Source: a virus. Taken from it: a DNA stretch of 43,630 nucleotides. The position numbers were made by a program, and so were the translations under genes. The notes beneath the pieces are model-generated. The model did no database searches and was not told the origin of the DNA. It saw only the letters and a program-made list of their open reading frames with translations. Where the stretch lies: positions 1-43,630 of IMG/VR virus record IMGVR_UViG_3300007516_000037. One strand, written 5' to 3'. How positions within the stretch are numbered: the first letter of the stretch is position 1; each line of letters begins with the position of its first letter. This document shows, piece by piece, positions 25,429 through 33,761 of this stretch.

Positions 25429-25752
25429 TTATGATAATAATGAATTTATTACTGTTTGAATATCATCTTTGGTTTTTAGACCAGTCATTCGTTCAACAAC
25501 TTCGTTATTTCTTAAAAATAGTATTGTCGGAATACCCCTAATACCATATTTAATTGCAGCCTTATCGTTTTCATCTACATTGACTTTCCCGATAGCTAAT
25601 TTATCAGTACCTATGTTATCTAAATGCAATTCATCGATTATAGGACCCAAAGTCTTACAAGGACCACACCACGGTGCCCAAAAATCTAATACTGTTAATT
25701 CATTCCCCTCTAATAATTCAGAGAGATTTGCGTCTGTTACTTCTAATGCCAT
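25429..25752 (-). CDS. trxA: Thioredoxin
   Basis: 107 aa, full-length thioredoxin. Active site WAPWCGPCK at about residues 27-35, cis-Pro segment RGIPTILFLRN, and a C-terminal helix. It reduces disulfides in the cytoplasm and can feed ribonucleotide reductase or assist a phage polymerase; no such partner is visible here. It is monocistronic with its own terminator. ATATTTAT box at 25782-25789. Confidence 0.95.
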   Translation of the reverse strand: MALEVTDANLSELLEGNELTVLDFWAPWCGPCKTLGPIIDELHLDNIGTDKLAIGKVNVDENDKAAIKYGIRGIPTILFLRNNEVVERMTGLKTKDDIQTVINSLLS

Positions 25753-25812
25753 TTACTTGTTTTTTAATTTTTGTTATAGTTATAAATATACTGTATTTTA
25801 TTCAAAAAATCA

Positions 25813-26064
25813 ATGTCCGACTCTCAACTTATTTTTAATTATCTTAATAAAGAACACCTCAATAGCCAAACTATTTTTTTCTTATATGTTAGTGCAGTAC
25901 CTAGAAGCGCAGAATATGCTAAGTGTGAAATATTTGAATCGTTAGTTGATGTTTTTACCGATGTTATTCCAGATAATGTAATACAAAAAACCATCTATGA
26001 ATTTTTAGAGTTTAAGAAAAAAGAATATTCCTTAGGTAAAATTACCTACAAACCTTTTTATTGA
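25813..26064 (+). CDS. Hypothetical protein, 83 aa
   Basis: Plus-strand gene in a mixed-strand patch. Sequence MSDSQLIFNYLNKEHLNSQTIFFLY... with a C-terminal DVIPDNVIQKTIYEFLEFKKKEYSLGKITYKPFY. No family recognised. It ends 1 nt before the convergent gene at 26066. Confidence 0.5.
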   Translation: MSDSQLIFNYLNKEHLNSQTIFFLYVSAVPRSAEYAKCEIFESLVDVFTDVIPDNVIQKTIYEFLEFKKKEYSLGKITYKPFY

Positions 26065-26065
26065 G

Positions 26066-26374
26066 TTAAAAATTTATCGGGTAATGTCTATTGGTGTCAA
26101 TTACAACTTTTTCGAATATCAAGAATTTGTCCATTGAAAAAAAATCTCTAATATACCCCCCTGTAGTCTCTGCATCCATACCGAAAATAAGGTCCAACTT
26201 ATATATTACTATATACATAAATAAATGATTAATTTTCCCCCCTTTCAAGATTAAAGTTTTTATATATTTACAAAAACCGAAATGGGTTGGAAAACCACTC
26301 TGTTTATAATTTTCTAAACTCGCTTCACAGATTGCCATGAAAATGTAATTATCGTATGTGTTCTTAGAGTTCAT
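26066..26374 (-). CDS. Hypothetical protein, 102 aa
   Basis: Starts MNSKNTYDNYIFMAICEASLENYKQ. Aromatic-rich with a hydrophobic middle (INHLFMYIVIYKLDLIFG). No family recognised. It is divergent from the plus-strand gene at 26391; the two share a very short intergenic region. Confidence 0.5.
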   Translation of the reverse strand: MNSKNTYDNYIFMAICEASLENYKQSGFPTHFGFCKYIKTLILKGGKINHLFMYIVIYKLDLIFGMDAETTGGYIRDFFSMDKFLIFEKVVIDTNRHYPINF

Positions 26375-26390
26375 ATAATATTTATTGTGT

Positions 26391-26633
26391 ATGTATTCTG
26401 AATTTGATGAAAAAATGGTTATTAACTTTTTGGAACGTAACTACCCAGTTACGCGAGTTAAACATAATACGCGCTTTAAAAGAGCGATTACAGTGGACGG
26501 TGGTTTAACATTCTTCTTGTCAGAAAAGAACTCTCATAATGTTTTGAAAAATCGATTATTGGATACACTAATCACTGTTTTTTGCTTCGAGAAAAATTTT
26601 ATCGTGAAAATGATAAATATTTTCTTACCATGA
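26391..26633 (+). CDS. Small basic hypothetical protein, 80 aa
   Basis: ATG chosen at 26391 (MYSEFDEKMVINFLERNYPV) rather than the upstream TTG. It contains YPVTRVKHNTRFKRAITVDGGLTFFLSE, a compact basic segment that could contact nucleic acid. ATATTTAT box ends 5 nt before the ATG (26378-26385). Confidence 0.55.
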   Translation: MYSEFDEKMVINFLERNYPVTRVKHNTRFKRAITVDGGLTFFLSEKNSHNVLKNRLLDTLITVFCFEKNFIVKMINIFLP

Positions 26634-26807
26634 ACGAATTTTCTTTAATCTCAATTGAGTCCAATAACGAATATTGTAACCGTTTAAACTCCCCTGCACT
26701 TCCATTAATTGAATACTAACCGTACTATCAGCAATACTAATCGTTTGACCACTAAAAGGTACCCCCAGAACCATGTAAAAGCCCTTGAGAATTAACTCTA
26801 GGCTCAA
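26625..26807 (-). pseudogene. Out-of-frame continuation of the lipoprotein gene
   Basis: This frame reads SGQTISIADSTVSIQLMEVQGSLNGYN..., which continues naturally from HGSGGTF at the end of the lipoprotein. The two frames meet at ACC TTTT AGT GGT: dropping one T of the TTTT run (26754-26757) would fuse them. Either a real frameshift mutation, programmed slippage or a sequencing error. Confidence 0.45.
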
Positions 26808-27204
26808 TTATTGTAGTGTGTGGACCCATATAAATTATCTCATAATTTTTTGTTGTGTCTAAATTCAAAACAAAATCCCCGTATCTAGAACTCCCAATGG
26901 GTCTGTAAAAAGAAAAACTAGTTTGATTTTTTATAATCGTTTCGATTTCACGAATTGGTGGGCCTAATCTTAAACTTGAAATATTTTTATTAGGACCAAA
27001 ATGGTTATACACAAGTTTTTGACCAGTTTCATGGTTATCTAAATACATTACCGCATCAATGATGATGAACTCACCCCACATACTAATACCAGTAAACGCA
27101 TCTAAACTAGGAGTATTGGCTGGTAATTCGTCAGTCGGGTAAATAGGTTCTTTCTCGCAAGAAACTATCAGAAATAATAATAATATGATATATGCTTTTT
27201 TCAT
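26752..27204 (-). CDS. Phage-encoded lipoprotein, possibly truncated by a frameshift
   Basis: 150 aa. Signal peptide with lipobox: MKKAYIILLLFLIVSC, so the mature protein would start with a lipid-modified Cys followed by EKEPIYPTDE. The body is beta-rich (MWGEFIIIDAVMYLDNHETGQKLVYNHFG, FVLNLDTTKNYEIIYMG). Surface lipoproteins in phages often act in superinfection exclusion, but nothing here proves that. The stop TAG arises at a TTTT run. Confidence 0.7.
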   Translation of the reverse strand: MKKAYIILLLFLIVSCEKEPIYPTDELPANTPSLDAFTGISMWGEFIIIDAVMYLDNHETGQKLVYNHFGPNKNISSLRLGPPIREIETIIKNQTSFSFYRPIGSSRYGDFVLNLDTTKNYEIIYMGPHTTIIEPRVNSQGLLHGSGGTF

Positions 27205-27244
27205 GATGATAAAGTTACAAAAAAAATAAATAGAAACAAAATTT

Positions 27245-27694
27245 TTATAACTTATAAACCTCCAAGGTCATTCTTTCAACAACAATCCCACCTTGGTCAT
27301 CGTTAGATAGAAAAAAATCTATCTCGTCACCTACAGTTATAACACCACCCCCAGTTGTTTCATCTTGTGATACCATCCCCCAATTTATTGGTAAATTAAC
27401 TATCTCAGTTTGTAACTGCTCGTTTACATAATAACTCACCTCAACCTCAATACTAGGGTTTCCTACTATATCATAAAGCGATATACCTTTTATACCCCAC
27501 TTTCTTAAATCTATATCGATTTTGTATCTTACCAACACCTCAGCTGAAGTGATTTCATCGATTTCATAACCCTTGAAACTTATTTTGTTTGTGTAAAAAA
27601 AAGGTTTTATCGATTTACCGTATTGGCTAACGTTTTCTTCTGTTAGTCTAGGTTTTACCCTATTGAATTGTGATTCACTCATTTTTAATTTCAT
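27245..27694 (-). CDS. Hypothetical protein, 149 aa
   Basis: Starts MKLKMSESQFNRVKPRLTEENVSQYG. Beta-rich C-terminal half with GNPSIEVEVSYYVNEQL and ETTGGGVITVGDEIDFFLSNDDQGG. No signal peptide and no family recognised. ATATTTAT box 13 nt upstream (27708-27715). Confidence 0.65.
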   Translation of the reverse strand: MKLKMSESQFNRVKPRLTEENVSQYGKSIKPFFYTNKISFKGYEIDEITSAEVLVRYKIDIDLRKWGIKGISLYDIVGNPSIEVEVSYYVNEQLQTEIVNLPINWGMVSQDETTGGGVITVGDEIDFFLSNDDQGGIVVERMTLEVYKL

Positions 27695-27749
27695 AACATA
27701 TTTTCTAATAAATATCTTGATTTTTTCAAATTATGGCTTATAATTATTA

Positions 27750-28202
27750 ATGGCTAATTTGAACTTTAGAGAAGATTTGATTTTGGGTAATGAAGGTGAA
27801 AAAATCATAAATGGTTTCTTGGAAAAAAATGGTGGGGAATTTATCAACTTCAACAACGATTCTAAATATGATTTGAAAATGAAAATAAAAAACAAATATA
27901 AAACATATGAAATAAAAACAGATGTTCTATGCATCCCCAAAAGAGATACTGGCAATATGTTCGTGGAATTTAATTGTCGAGATAAACCCTCTGGTATCGA
28001 AACAACACAAGCCGATTGGTTTGTTACCTACTTCAAATTCTTAAACCAAGTATGGTTTATCAAAACTCAAAACCTAAAAAATTTAATCAACGAAAATAAA
28101 TTTCGTGTTATTACCAACGCTGGAGACCTAAATAGCAAAACTCATGGTTATTTGATTCCTAGAAGCGTATTTAAAGATAAATTCCATGTCTATCCAATCT
28201 AA
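27750..28202 (+). CDS. PD-(D/E)XK nuclease-like protein
   Basis: 150 aa. The core looks like the PD-(D/E)XK fold: NDSKYDLKMKIKNKYKTYEIKTD (Asp...Glu-x-Lys), with GNEGEKIINGFLEKNGG before it and FVEFNCRDKPSGIETTQADWFVTYF after. Predicted DNA nuclease. The stop overlaps the HNH gene start by 17 nt, so the two probably form a functional pair. Confidence 0.7.
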   Translation: MANLNFREDLILGNEGEKIINGFLEKNGGEFINFNNDSKYDLKMKIKNKYKTYEIKTDVLCIPKRDTGNMFVEFNCRDKPSGIETTQADWFVTYFKFLNQVWFIKTQNLKNLINENKFRVITNAGDLNSKTHGYLIPRSVFKDKFHVYPI

Positions 28203-28767
28203 AGAACCAAAACTCTCAATCGAACTTATCCCAACTACTTGCCATTATAGTAACGTTAGAACTACCGTAACAACAAAACAATGGAATAAAATTCGTATGC
28301 TATCTTATGAGTCAGCCGACCATAAATGTGAAATTTGTAATCAAATCGGTAAAAATCAAGGTTTTAAACATAATGTTGAATGTCATGAAATTTGGGAATA
28401 TGATGACGAAAATCATATACAAAAACTAATCGGGCTCATATCATTATGCCCAATTTGTCACCAAGTTAAACACATTGGCCGAGCTTTGGCCATGGGTAAA
28501 GCCAAAATAGTGTTCGACCAATTAGCTTTGGTTAATAATTGGACCCCAAAACAAGTAGAAGAATATATCGCAGAGTCATTTCAAATACATAAACAACGTT
28601 CCAAATATAAATGGTCCCTAGATTTATCTATCCTAACAATAGAACCCTACAATCTAATAATAAAATTAGACTCCAAAAGAATCTTCGAAATCAAAAAATA
28701 TAAAAAGAAACGAAAGAACTCAACAACCAAAACAACCGTTATCAATAAAAGACCTAAGAAAAAATAA
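28186..28767 (+). CDS. HNH endonuclease
   Basis: 193 aa. CEICN...VECHEIWEYDD...LISLCPICHQVKHIG has two CxxC zinc pairs and the HNH histidines. The N-terminal LIPTTCHYSNVRTTVT and C-terminal KYKWSLDLSIL fit a recognisable HNH subfamily. A Lys/Arg-rich tail (KKRKNSTTKTTVINKRPKKK) is probably DNA-binding. Overlaps the PD-(D/E)XK gene. Confidence 0.85.
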   Translation: MSIQSKEPKLSIELIPTTCHYSNVRTTVTTKQWNKIRMLSYESADHKCEICNQIGKNQGFKHNVECHEIWEYDDENHIQKLIGLISLCPICHQVKHIGRALAMGKAKIVFDQLALVNNWTPKQVEEYIAESFQIHKQRSKYKWSLDLSILTIEPYNLIIKLDSKRIFEIKKYKKKRKNSTTKTTVINKRPKKK

Positions 28768-28770
28768 ACC

Positions 28771-29283
28771 CTATTCAAAGAATATTTTGTTATGTTCGAT
28801 TTCTGGTTCCAATAAAGTCCTTCCAACCCATAACTTATTTTCATAGTCTGGCTCCAATATTACAAATTGATAACACCCACTGTCTTCGTAATAATCTAAA
28901 ATAAAAATATAGTTTTTCTTAACGCCCCTATCTTTAAAAGCTATTACCACAATCAATTCATCAACATCCACTAAAGTGTTTATCAACAATATCTTGAAAA
29001 AAATGGTTTCCTCGTCCTCAACAATACCGTTGACCAAATACTTCGTCACAATATAACCCACACTGTCAACAAAACACATAAACGTTTTAATGGTCTCTGA
29101 TTTGTGATTGTCAGTTATTAGTAACTTATTCTTTCTAGATGCCTCCTGTAATGTCATATTCTTCGTTAACGGAAAAGAAATACCATACACCGAACTAGAA
29201 CGAATGTTTATTGTTTCGAAATCTAATTGACAATAACCAGACAAACCGAACGATAAAAATAAAATAATTAAATAATCTCTCAT
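28771..29283 (-). CDS. Secreted hypothetical protein, 170 aa
   Basis: Signal peptide MRDYLIILFLSFGLSGYCQ of Bacteroidetes type (cleavage before Gln-Leu-Asp). The mature part is mixed alpha/beta with no recognised family. Another exported phage protein, along with the lipoprotein and the T9SS cluster. Confidence 0.6.
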   Translation of the reverse strand: MRDYLIILFLSFGLSGYCQLDFETINIRSSSVYGISFPLTKNMTLQEASRKNKLLITDNHKSETIKTFMCFVDSVGYIVTKYLVNGIVEDEETIFFKILLINTLVDVDELIVVIAFKDRGVKKNYIFILDYYEDSGCYQFVILEPDYENKLWVGRTLLEPEIEHNKIFFE

Positions 29284-29310
29284 AGGTAATTTTTTATTAA
29301 AAATACTAAC

Positions 29311-29652
29311 TTATTCCGTTTTATCAACTGTATTGTTATACCATCGAACAAAATCAACAGCCAACTTCCAAACAGCCTCAATATCGCTTTGTTCTGACGT
29401 TATATACTCAGCATTCGAATATGAGAAATCTCTATAAAATTTACTCCCCTTCTCAACAGTACACGAAACATATGTCTTGAAAATAGCAAACTGAGTTGCC
29501 TTGTTTAAATTGTTTATTTTCCTAGTAATTGGCATCAACCAATCCCAAGATTCGTGAAATCTTAATTCATAAGACTCCAAACCCCTCGTCCCGATAAATT
29601 CATCAAGCAAAATGTTATCATCAAGCAGTCCTTTGGTGTAGTTTTCTATCAT
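29311..29652 (-). CDS. Hypothetical protein, 113 aa
   Basis: Starts MIENYTKGLLDDNILLDEFIGTRGLESYELRFHESWDWLMPITRKIN. It is aromatic-rich and no family is recognised. The ATG overlaps the stop of the upstream gene by 4 nt (ATGA), so translation is coupled. Confidence 0.65.
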   Translation of the reverse strand: MIENYTKGLLDDNILLDEFIGTRGLESYELRFHESWDWLMPITRKINNLNKATQFAIFKTYVSCTVEKGSKFYRDFSYSNAEYITSEQSDIEAVWKLAVDFVRWYNNTVDKTE

Positions 29653-30089
29653 GATTTTTTATCCCTAAAAGCCCTACGTGCGTTTATTAACTCAACTAAA
29701 AATCCGTCAACCTTAATCTTGGTGTTCATATCAAACGTATTTATCATGGCCGCATGACGGATGTCATGCAAAGAAATAAGAAATGTCTTGTCCCCCTTAT
29801 AATCCGATAAATCAAATTTATCAACTAACTCTTCACCATCATTTTCACCATCATTTTCACCATCATTTTCACCATCATTATTTGTTACAACCGTTTTTGG
29901 TGAGTCATCTGGGACATCGCCCTTTAACTGTTTGTATAAATCCTCTATGGTAATCTCTAAACCACCAGATTTCATCCCCTTCAATTTCATGAAAACGGTT
30001 TGTTTCTCAGTAAGAGTAACCTGAATTTCTCGGTTATCAAACTTTACCGAAGTCTCACGTATAATGTCTTTTTCTAAAACTGTTGCCAT
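29649..30089 (-). CDS. Hypothetical protein with DGEN repeat, 146 aa
   Basis: N-terminal VKFDNREIQVTLTEKQTVFMKLKGMKSGGLEITIEDLYKQLKG, then an acidic linker of repeated DGEN, then KFDLSDYKGDKTFLISLHDIRHAAMINTF. The linker comes from a 12-bp tandem repeat and is likely length-variable. It is divergent from the 30,164 gene. Confidence 0.65.
   Translation of the reverse strand: MATVLEKDIIRETSVKFDNREIQVTLTEKQTVFMKLKGMKSGGLEITIEDLYKQLKGDVPDDSPKTVVTNNDGENDGENDGENDGEELVDKFDLSDYKGDKTFLISLHDIRHAAMINTFDMNTKIKVDGFLVELINARRAFRDKKS
29832..29879. repeat. 12-bp tandem repeat, four units
   Basis: Unit TTCACCATCATT repeated four times inside the 29649-30089 gene, encoding the DGEN linker. Such arrays change length by slippage. 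Confidence 0.9.
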
Positions 30090-30163
30090 TATTCTATATT
30101 TTAACCAAAGGTACGAAACTTATTAACAATAACCAAATATTTATAAAAGAAAAATCTAGTAAT

Positions 30164-32185
30164 ATGAAATTCTTAAAACCATCGATAAACCAATTAACCG
30201 AAAATCAAAAACCCTTCAATACACCTAACACAATAGACGAAATTGAAGAGATTTCCAACAGCCTCGATGATAACCTAAACCAAGAAATCAAAGTCCCAAT
30301 AGATGTTCTAGATAGTTTTAAAATCAAAGATACCCTTAATACAGAACTTTGGCCAAATGAAAACCTAGACCCGAAAATTCAAAAACAACTCCTGAAAATC
30401 GCAAATGGATTTATCAAAGATATTGAACTACCCAAAGGTACCAAAATAAAAGATATCATCTTCACTGGCTCTCTCGCTAATTTTAATTGGTCGAAATTCT
30501 CAGATATAGATATTCATGTCGTTATTAACTTTAACCAATTTCAAGCCGAACCTATTCTAATCCAAGGATACTTCAACTCACAAAAAACTCTGTGGAATCA
30601 AGAACATGATATCAAATTGTTCGACTACCCAGTGGAAATGTACGTTCAAGATACAAACCAAAAACTAACAGCAACTGCCGTATATTCAATCATCAATAAC
30701 AAATGGGTCAAAAAACCTAAAGCAAAAGCCTTTCAACTAGATAAAAAAAATGTTAAAAATAAAGCTGAGAAATTTATTGGTTTCCTAAAAGATATTCGTG
30801 ACGATTATCAAAATAAACAATTCCAAACAGTAGTAGATAAATCCAAAAAACTTAAAGATAAAATAAAACAAATGAGAAAAGCTGGCCTAGAAAATGGTGG
30901 CGAATTCTCCCTAGAAAATATCGTCTTCAAAACACTCCGAAGAACACCATTCATGGAAATATTAGATAGCTTTAACGTTAAAGCCTATGACGCTCTTATG
31001 TCCGTTGATGAAAATATCGAAAACCTAAACGAATCTCAAAATATAAACAACTTCAACTTTATCGAAAAACAAGATGAAGATGTGTTCTCAATAACAGCAA
31101 TACATAACGGTAAAGAACTTGGACACTTTACAGCCGATATAATGACAAACGCTTATTGGTATTTTAGTGATGATATGCCCGAAGAAGATTATGATGATAT
31201 TTTTATCGATGACCAATTTGTTCGCATAAATCATATCAAAATAAACCCCGAAGCCAGAAGAAAAGGTCTCGGTAAAGAACTCATGCGAAGAGGTATCAAT
31301 AAAATAAAAAGATTGGGCCTAGATATGATATACCTTAACGCCTCCCCAACAGACTCATCAGGATTACCCCTAAATGAACTCGTATCATTCTATGAAAGCT
31401 TTGGTTTCAAAACCCTAATCAACCAAGGTAATAACGTTCAAATGATTTTGGACCTTAATCAAGGTATCAACGAAGGAACAAAATATCTACCCTATGACGA
31501 AAAACCAGAAATAAAAGCAGCCAGCGGATACTCTAGCCTAAGCGAACCTAACCGTAAAACTGACCTAAATAAAATAAATTTTAGAATAAACAAAGCAACA
31601 CAAATCGCTGGAGAATTTAAATCCAAATTCCCCGATGATAACTACTTCACAATTCCTACAGAAGGTGATGGTTTCTATCAAGTAGAATTCCGTCATGATG
31701 GCCAAATAAAAACCAAGTCTATAAGAAGTAGCGGTGATATGAACCAAATGAATGGTCCTTTCCAACCAAGCGATGTCGGTACATGCAAAACATTCCAAAA
31801 TGTCGCTAGATATTGCTTCGTTAAAGCTGGTAAAAATGGCAAAGCTATCGGAGCAAGCCCAGCAGAAGATGCCGCAAATAAAGCACTCGTTATCTTTAGA
31901 CAAGAAATTCTAGACTTCCTAGGTGCCAACTCATATCAAGATGGAAACGCCCCAGAAATATCTCAGGCAAATATGAACGATAAAATGAAATCTCATAAAC
32001 AAAAAAAAGACCTAGAAACCAAATTGCGTAGAAGAGTGTCCGATACCGAATGGCAAACATTCCTAAATACTGGACAAGAACCTCAACCAAAAGCCGCAAT
32101 ATCTATGGACCCTCAAAATCAATCTGACTTTGAAAAAAGACAAGATATCCTTAGAGCCAAAATCAACGCAAGACGAAGAATCTAA
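30164..32185 (+). CDS. Nucleotidyltransferase / GNAT / C-terminal domain fusion, 673 aa
   Basis: Start at MKFLKPSINQLTENQ (30164). The longer frame reads leader and overlaps the divergent gene. An ATATTTAT box lies 19 nt upstream (30137-30144). Residues about 80-180 contain FTGSLANFNWSKFSDIDIHVVI, the GS...DxD pattern of Pol-beta-like nucleotidyltransferases. About residues 335-435 are a GNAT domain (RINHIKINPEARRKGLGKELMRRGI; FYESFGFKTL). The last ~230 residues are unrecognised, containing GTCKTFQNVARYCFVKAGKNG. A multi-enzyme fusion this long may be a co-injected virion effector (inference). Confidence 0.75.
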   Translation: MKFLKPSINQLTENQKPFNTPNTIDEIEEISNSLDDNLNQEIKVPIDVLDSFKIKDTLNTELWPNENLDPKIQKQLLKIANGFIKDIELPKGTKIKDIIFTGSLANFNWSKFSDIDIHVVINFNQFQAEPILIQGYFNSQKTLWNQEHDIKLFDYPVEMYVQDTNQKLTATAVYSIINNKWVKKPKAKAFQLDKKNVKNKAEKFIGFLKDIRDDYQNKQFQTVVDKSKKLKDKIKQMRKAGLENGGEFSLENIVFKTLRRTPFMEILDSFNVKAYDALMSVDENIENLNESQNINNFNFIEKQDEDVFSITAIHNGKELGHFTADIMTNAYWYFSDDMPEEDYDDIFIDDQFVRINHIKINPEARRKGLGKELMRRGINKIKRLGLDMIYLNASPTDSSGLPLNELVSFYESFGFKTLINQGNNVQMILDLNQGINEGTKYLPYDEKPEIKAASGYSSLSEPNRKTDLNKINFRINKATQIAGEFKSKFPDDNYFTIPTEGDGFYQVEFRHDGQIKTKSIRSSGDMNQMNGPFQPSDVGTCKTFQNVARYCFVKAGKNGKAIGASPAEDAANKALVIFRQEILDFLGANSYQDGNAPEISQANMNDKMKSHKQKKDLETKLRRRVSDTEWQTFLNTGQEPQPKAAISMDPQNQSDFEKRQDILRAKINARRRI

Positions 32186-32188
32186 ATT

Positions 32189-32662
32189 TTATTTCTTCGT
32201 TGAATAATAACGCATATAACCAATCAAACACTTAGACTTGAACTTATACCACGCTTTATCATCTATAGAAATTCCTAAACCTTTTCCCAACTTATACCCC
32301 TCTTCCCAAGCCTTGAACTCTTCCTCCATACACGATACGTTATAACCTATACCACGCTTTAATCTACCACTACGCTCTTGTAAATGTACAAGCTCTGCAT
32401 GGGCCGATATAGGTAACCTTAACTCAAATAAAGTCCAATCCTTCCTCAACTGATGATGACCCAACTCATGTAATAATGCGTAAATTTGAAGCTCTAAAGA
32501 ATACTTCTTTTCTATCTTTATCTCCATAGGAGTATTTAAACTCTCACCTCCCCACGTGATTTCTGAATTTATAAAATCACCTACGACAACTCGCTTAAAT
32601 CCCTCCTTCTTAGCCCACTCCGTTAAAGTGTTCATCGCATCGTTATAATTGTGTTCATCCAT
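32189..32662 (-). CDS. Zincin-like metallopeptidase
   Basis: 157 aa. LQIYALLHELGHHQLRKDW contains HExxH followed by another His, and MEEEFKAWEEGYKLGKGLG supplies a possible third ligand Glu. Predicted zinc peptidase of the phage/toxin-associated type. An ATATTTAT box is 8 nt upstream (32671-32678). Last gene before the origin-like gap. Confidence 0.75.
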   Translation of the reverse strand: MDEHNYNDAMNTLTEWAKKEGFKRVVVGDFINSEITWGGESLNTPMEIKIEKKYSLELQIYALLHELGHHQLRKDWTLFELRLPISAHAELVHLQERSGRLKRGIGYNVSCMEEEFKAWEEGYKLGKGLGISIDDKAWYKFKSKCLIGYMRYYSTKK

Positions 32663-32707
32663 ATGTAATCATAAATATCTAATCTATATAGTATGTTTTT
32701 TTAAGTG

Positions 32708-32778
32708 AAAAATTTCTGGAAAAAAATTTTTAAAATAAGTACCCCTCTCTTATAAGGTCGAAAAAATTTCTGGAAAAA
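32708..32778. repeat. Direct repeat pair in the origin-like gap
   Basis: AAAAATTTCTGGAAAAA occurs at 32708-32724 and 32762-32778, 54 nt apart, in very AT-rich DNA. It could be an iteron pair or unwinding element. Confidence 0.7.
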
Positions 32779-32818
32779 TTTCGTGAACGACATCATAGCC
32801 CCTATATGGTACGGGTAC

Positions 32819-32882
32819 GGGGGGGTATACAAGGGGGGTAACGGAGGGGGGGGTACCGTAGGGGGGGGTGTATAGGGGGGGG
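32819..32882 (+). repeat. Five periodic G-runs
   Basis: Runs of 7, 6, 8, 8 and 8 G on the plus strand separated by 6-7 nt spacers beginning with T (TATACAA, TAACGGA, TACCGTA, TGTATA), in an otherwise AT-rich genome. They could form G-quadruplexes. No gene covers this stretch. Confidence 0.9.
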
Positions 32883-32945
32883 TATCACCACCACTAGAAC
32901 AAATGTACGCAAACTTTTTTTAATAACCTAATATAAAATGAAAAA

Positions 32946-32975
32946 AAGTTATCCACAATTTCATGTGGATAACTT
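32946..32975 (-). terminator. Hairpin of two inverted DnaA boxes, also a terminator
   Basis: Perfect 12-bp stem whose arms contain TTATCCACA (32949-32957) and its inverse (32964-32972), the consensus DnaA box. Read on the minus strand it is followed by seven T and sits 12 nt after the stop at 32987, so it also has terminator form. Confidence 0.75.
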
Positions 32976-32986
32976 CTATGTTTTTG

Positions 32987-33529
32987 TTAACGAATTATTT
33001 TGTACGTTTCATTCTGAAAGCTCAACTCCAAAACATTTTTAAGATACAATTTTCTCCAAAAAATCTCTCGTTCAGTTCCTTGATTTTCAGCACTAGCCTG
33101 CACTGGTAAGTAGTCAACCAATTCAGATTTATTTTTTCTTATGCCGTCAGCGAAATATTCAGTTTCAGGCTTGCTATTATCATTCGGACGATATTGTAAA
33201 ACAAACTCACCTTTGAACGTTCCAATAAAATTATTGTTCTCGCCAAACTCGATAGGCATCGTATTAACGCCTTTTTTGTACTCGGTGGACTCTTTGCCTT
33301 CGCGACCTAATTGATTCGTTACAGCCTTCTCATATTCGCTATTAAGCAGTATTGACACCTTTGAAACCTTTACGATTTTACCGTATGGATTTTTTTCGCC
33401 CGTAGTGCGACTTTTTACAGTTACTTTAGGCTCTGTTTGCTGAAGCACTGAAGCAAATGTAGGCATTCCTTTGACAAGTTCAACACTAGTAAGGATAGCA
33501 GCAAGTTCTTTTTCTGTTACACGTTTCAT
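32987..33529 (-). CDS. Hypothetical early protein, 180 aa
   Basis: Starts MKRVTEKELAAILTSVELVKGMPTFASVLQQTEP and contains TTGEKNPYGKIVKVSKVSILLNSEYEKAVTNQLGREG and FIGTFKGEFVLQYRPND. Beta-rich and basic. It recalls early proteins of other flavobacterial phages but I know no function. It is the largest gene of the early array. Its early promoter is at 33559-33589. Confidence 0.75.
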   Translation of the reverse strand: MKRVTEKELAAILTSVELVKGMPTFASVLQQTEPKVTVKSRTTGEKNPYGKIVKVSKVSILLNSEYEKAVTNQLGREGKESTEYKKGVNTMPIEFGENNNFIGTFKGEFVLQYRPNDNSKPETEYFADGIRKNKSELVDYLPVQASAENQGTEREIFWRKLYLKNVLELSFQNETYKIIR

Positions 33530-33558
33530 AATTTCTGTTTTTAGATTGATTGATAAGA

Positions 33559-33589
33559 CAAAGATAGTTAAAAAATTGACACCACCAAA
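33559..33589 (-). promoter_or_regulatory. Early promoter, class A
   Basis: Minus-strand TTTG (33586-33589), 19 nt, TATCTTTG (33559-33566), with the conserved spacer start GTGGTGTC. Drives the 180-aa gene. Confidence 0.8.
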
Positions 33590-33761
33590 TTTATTTTCAC
33601 TTTATTTTATTTTTATTTTGGGATGTTCTAAACGTTTGAACAGTGCAAATATGATAATAATAATTGATATATCCTAATATTGTTTATTAACAAGTTATTA
33701 ACAAATTGACTTTTTGACAATTCCTAATTTTGTTGATAACTTTTTTTATTTGAGGGTTAAA

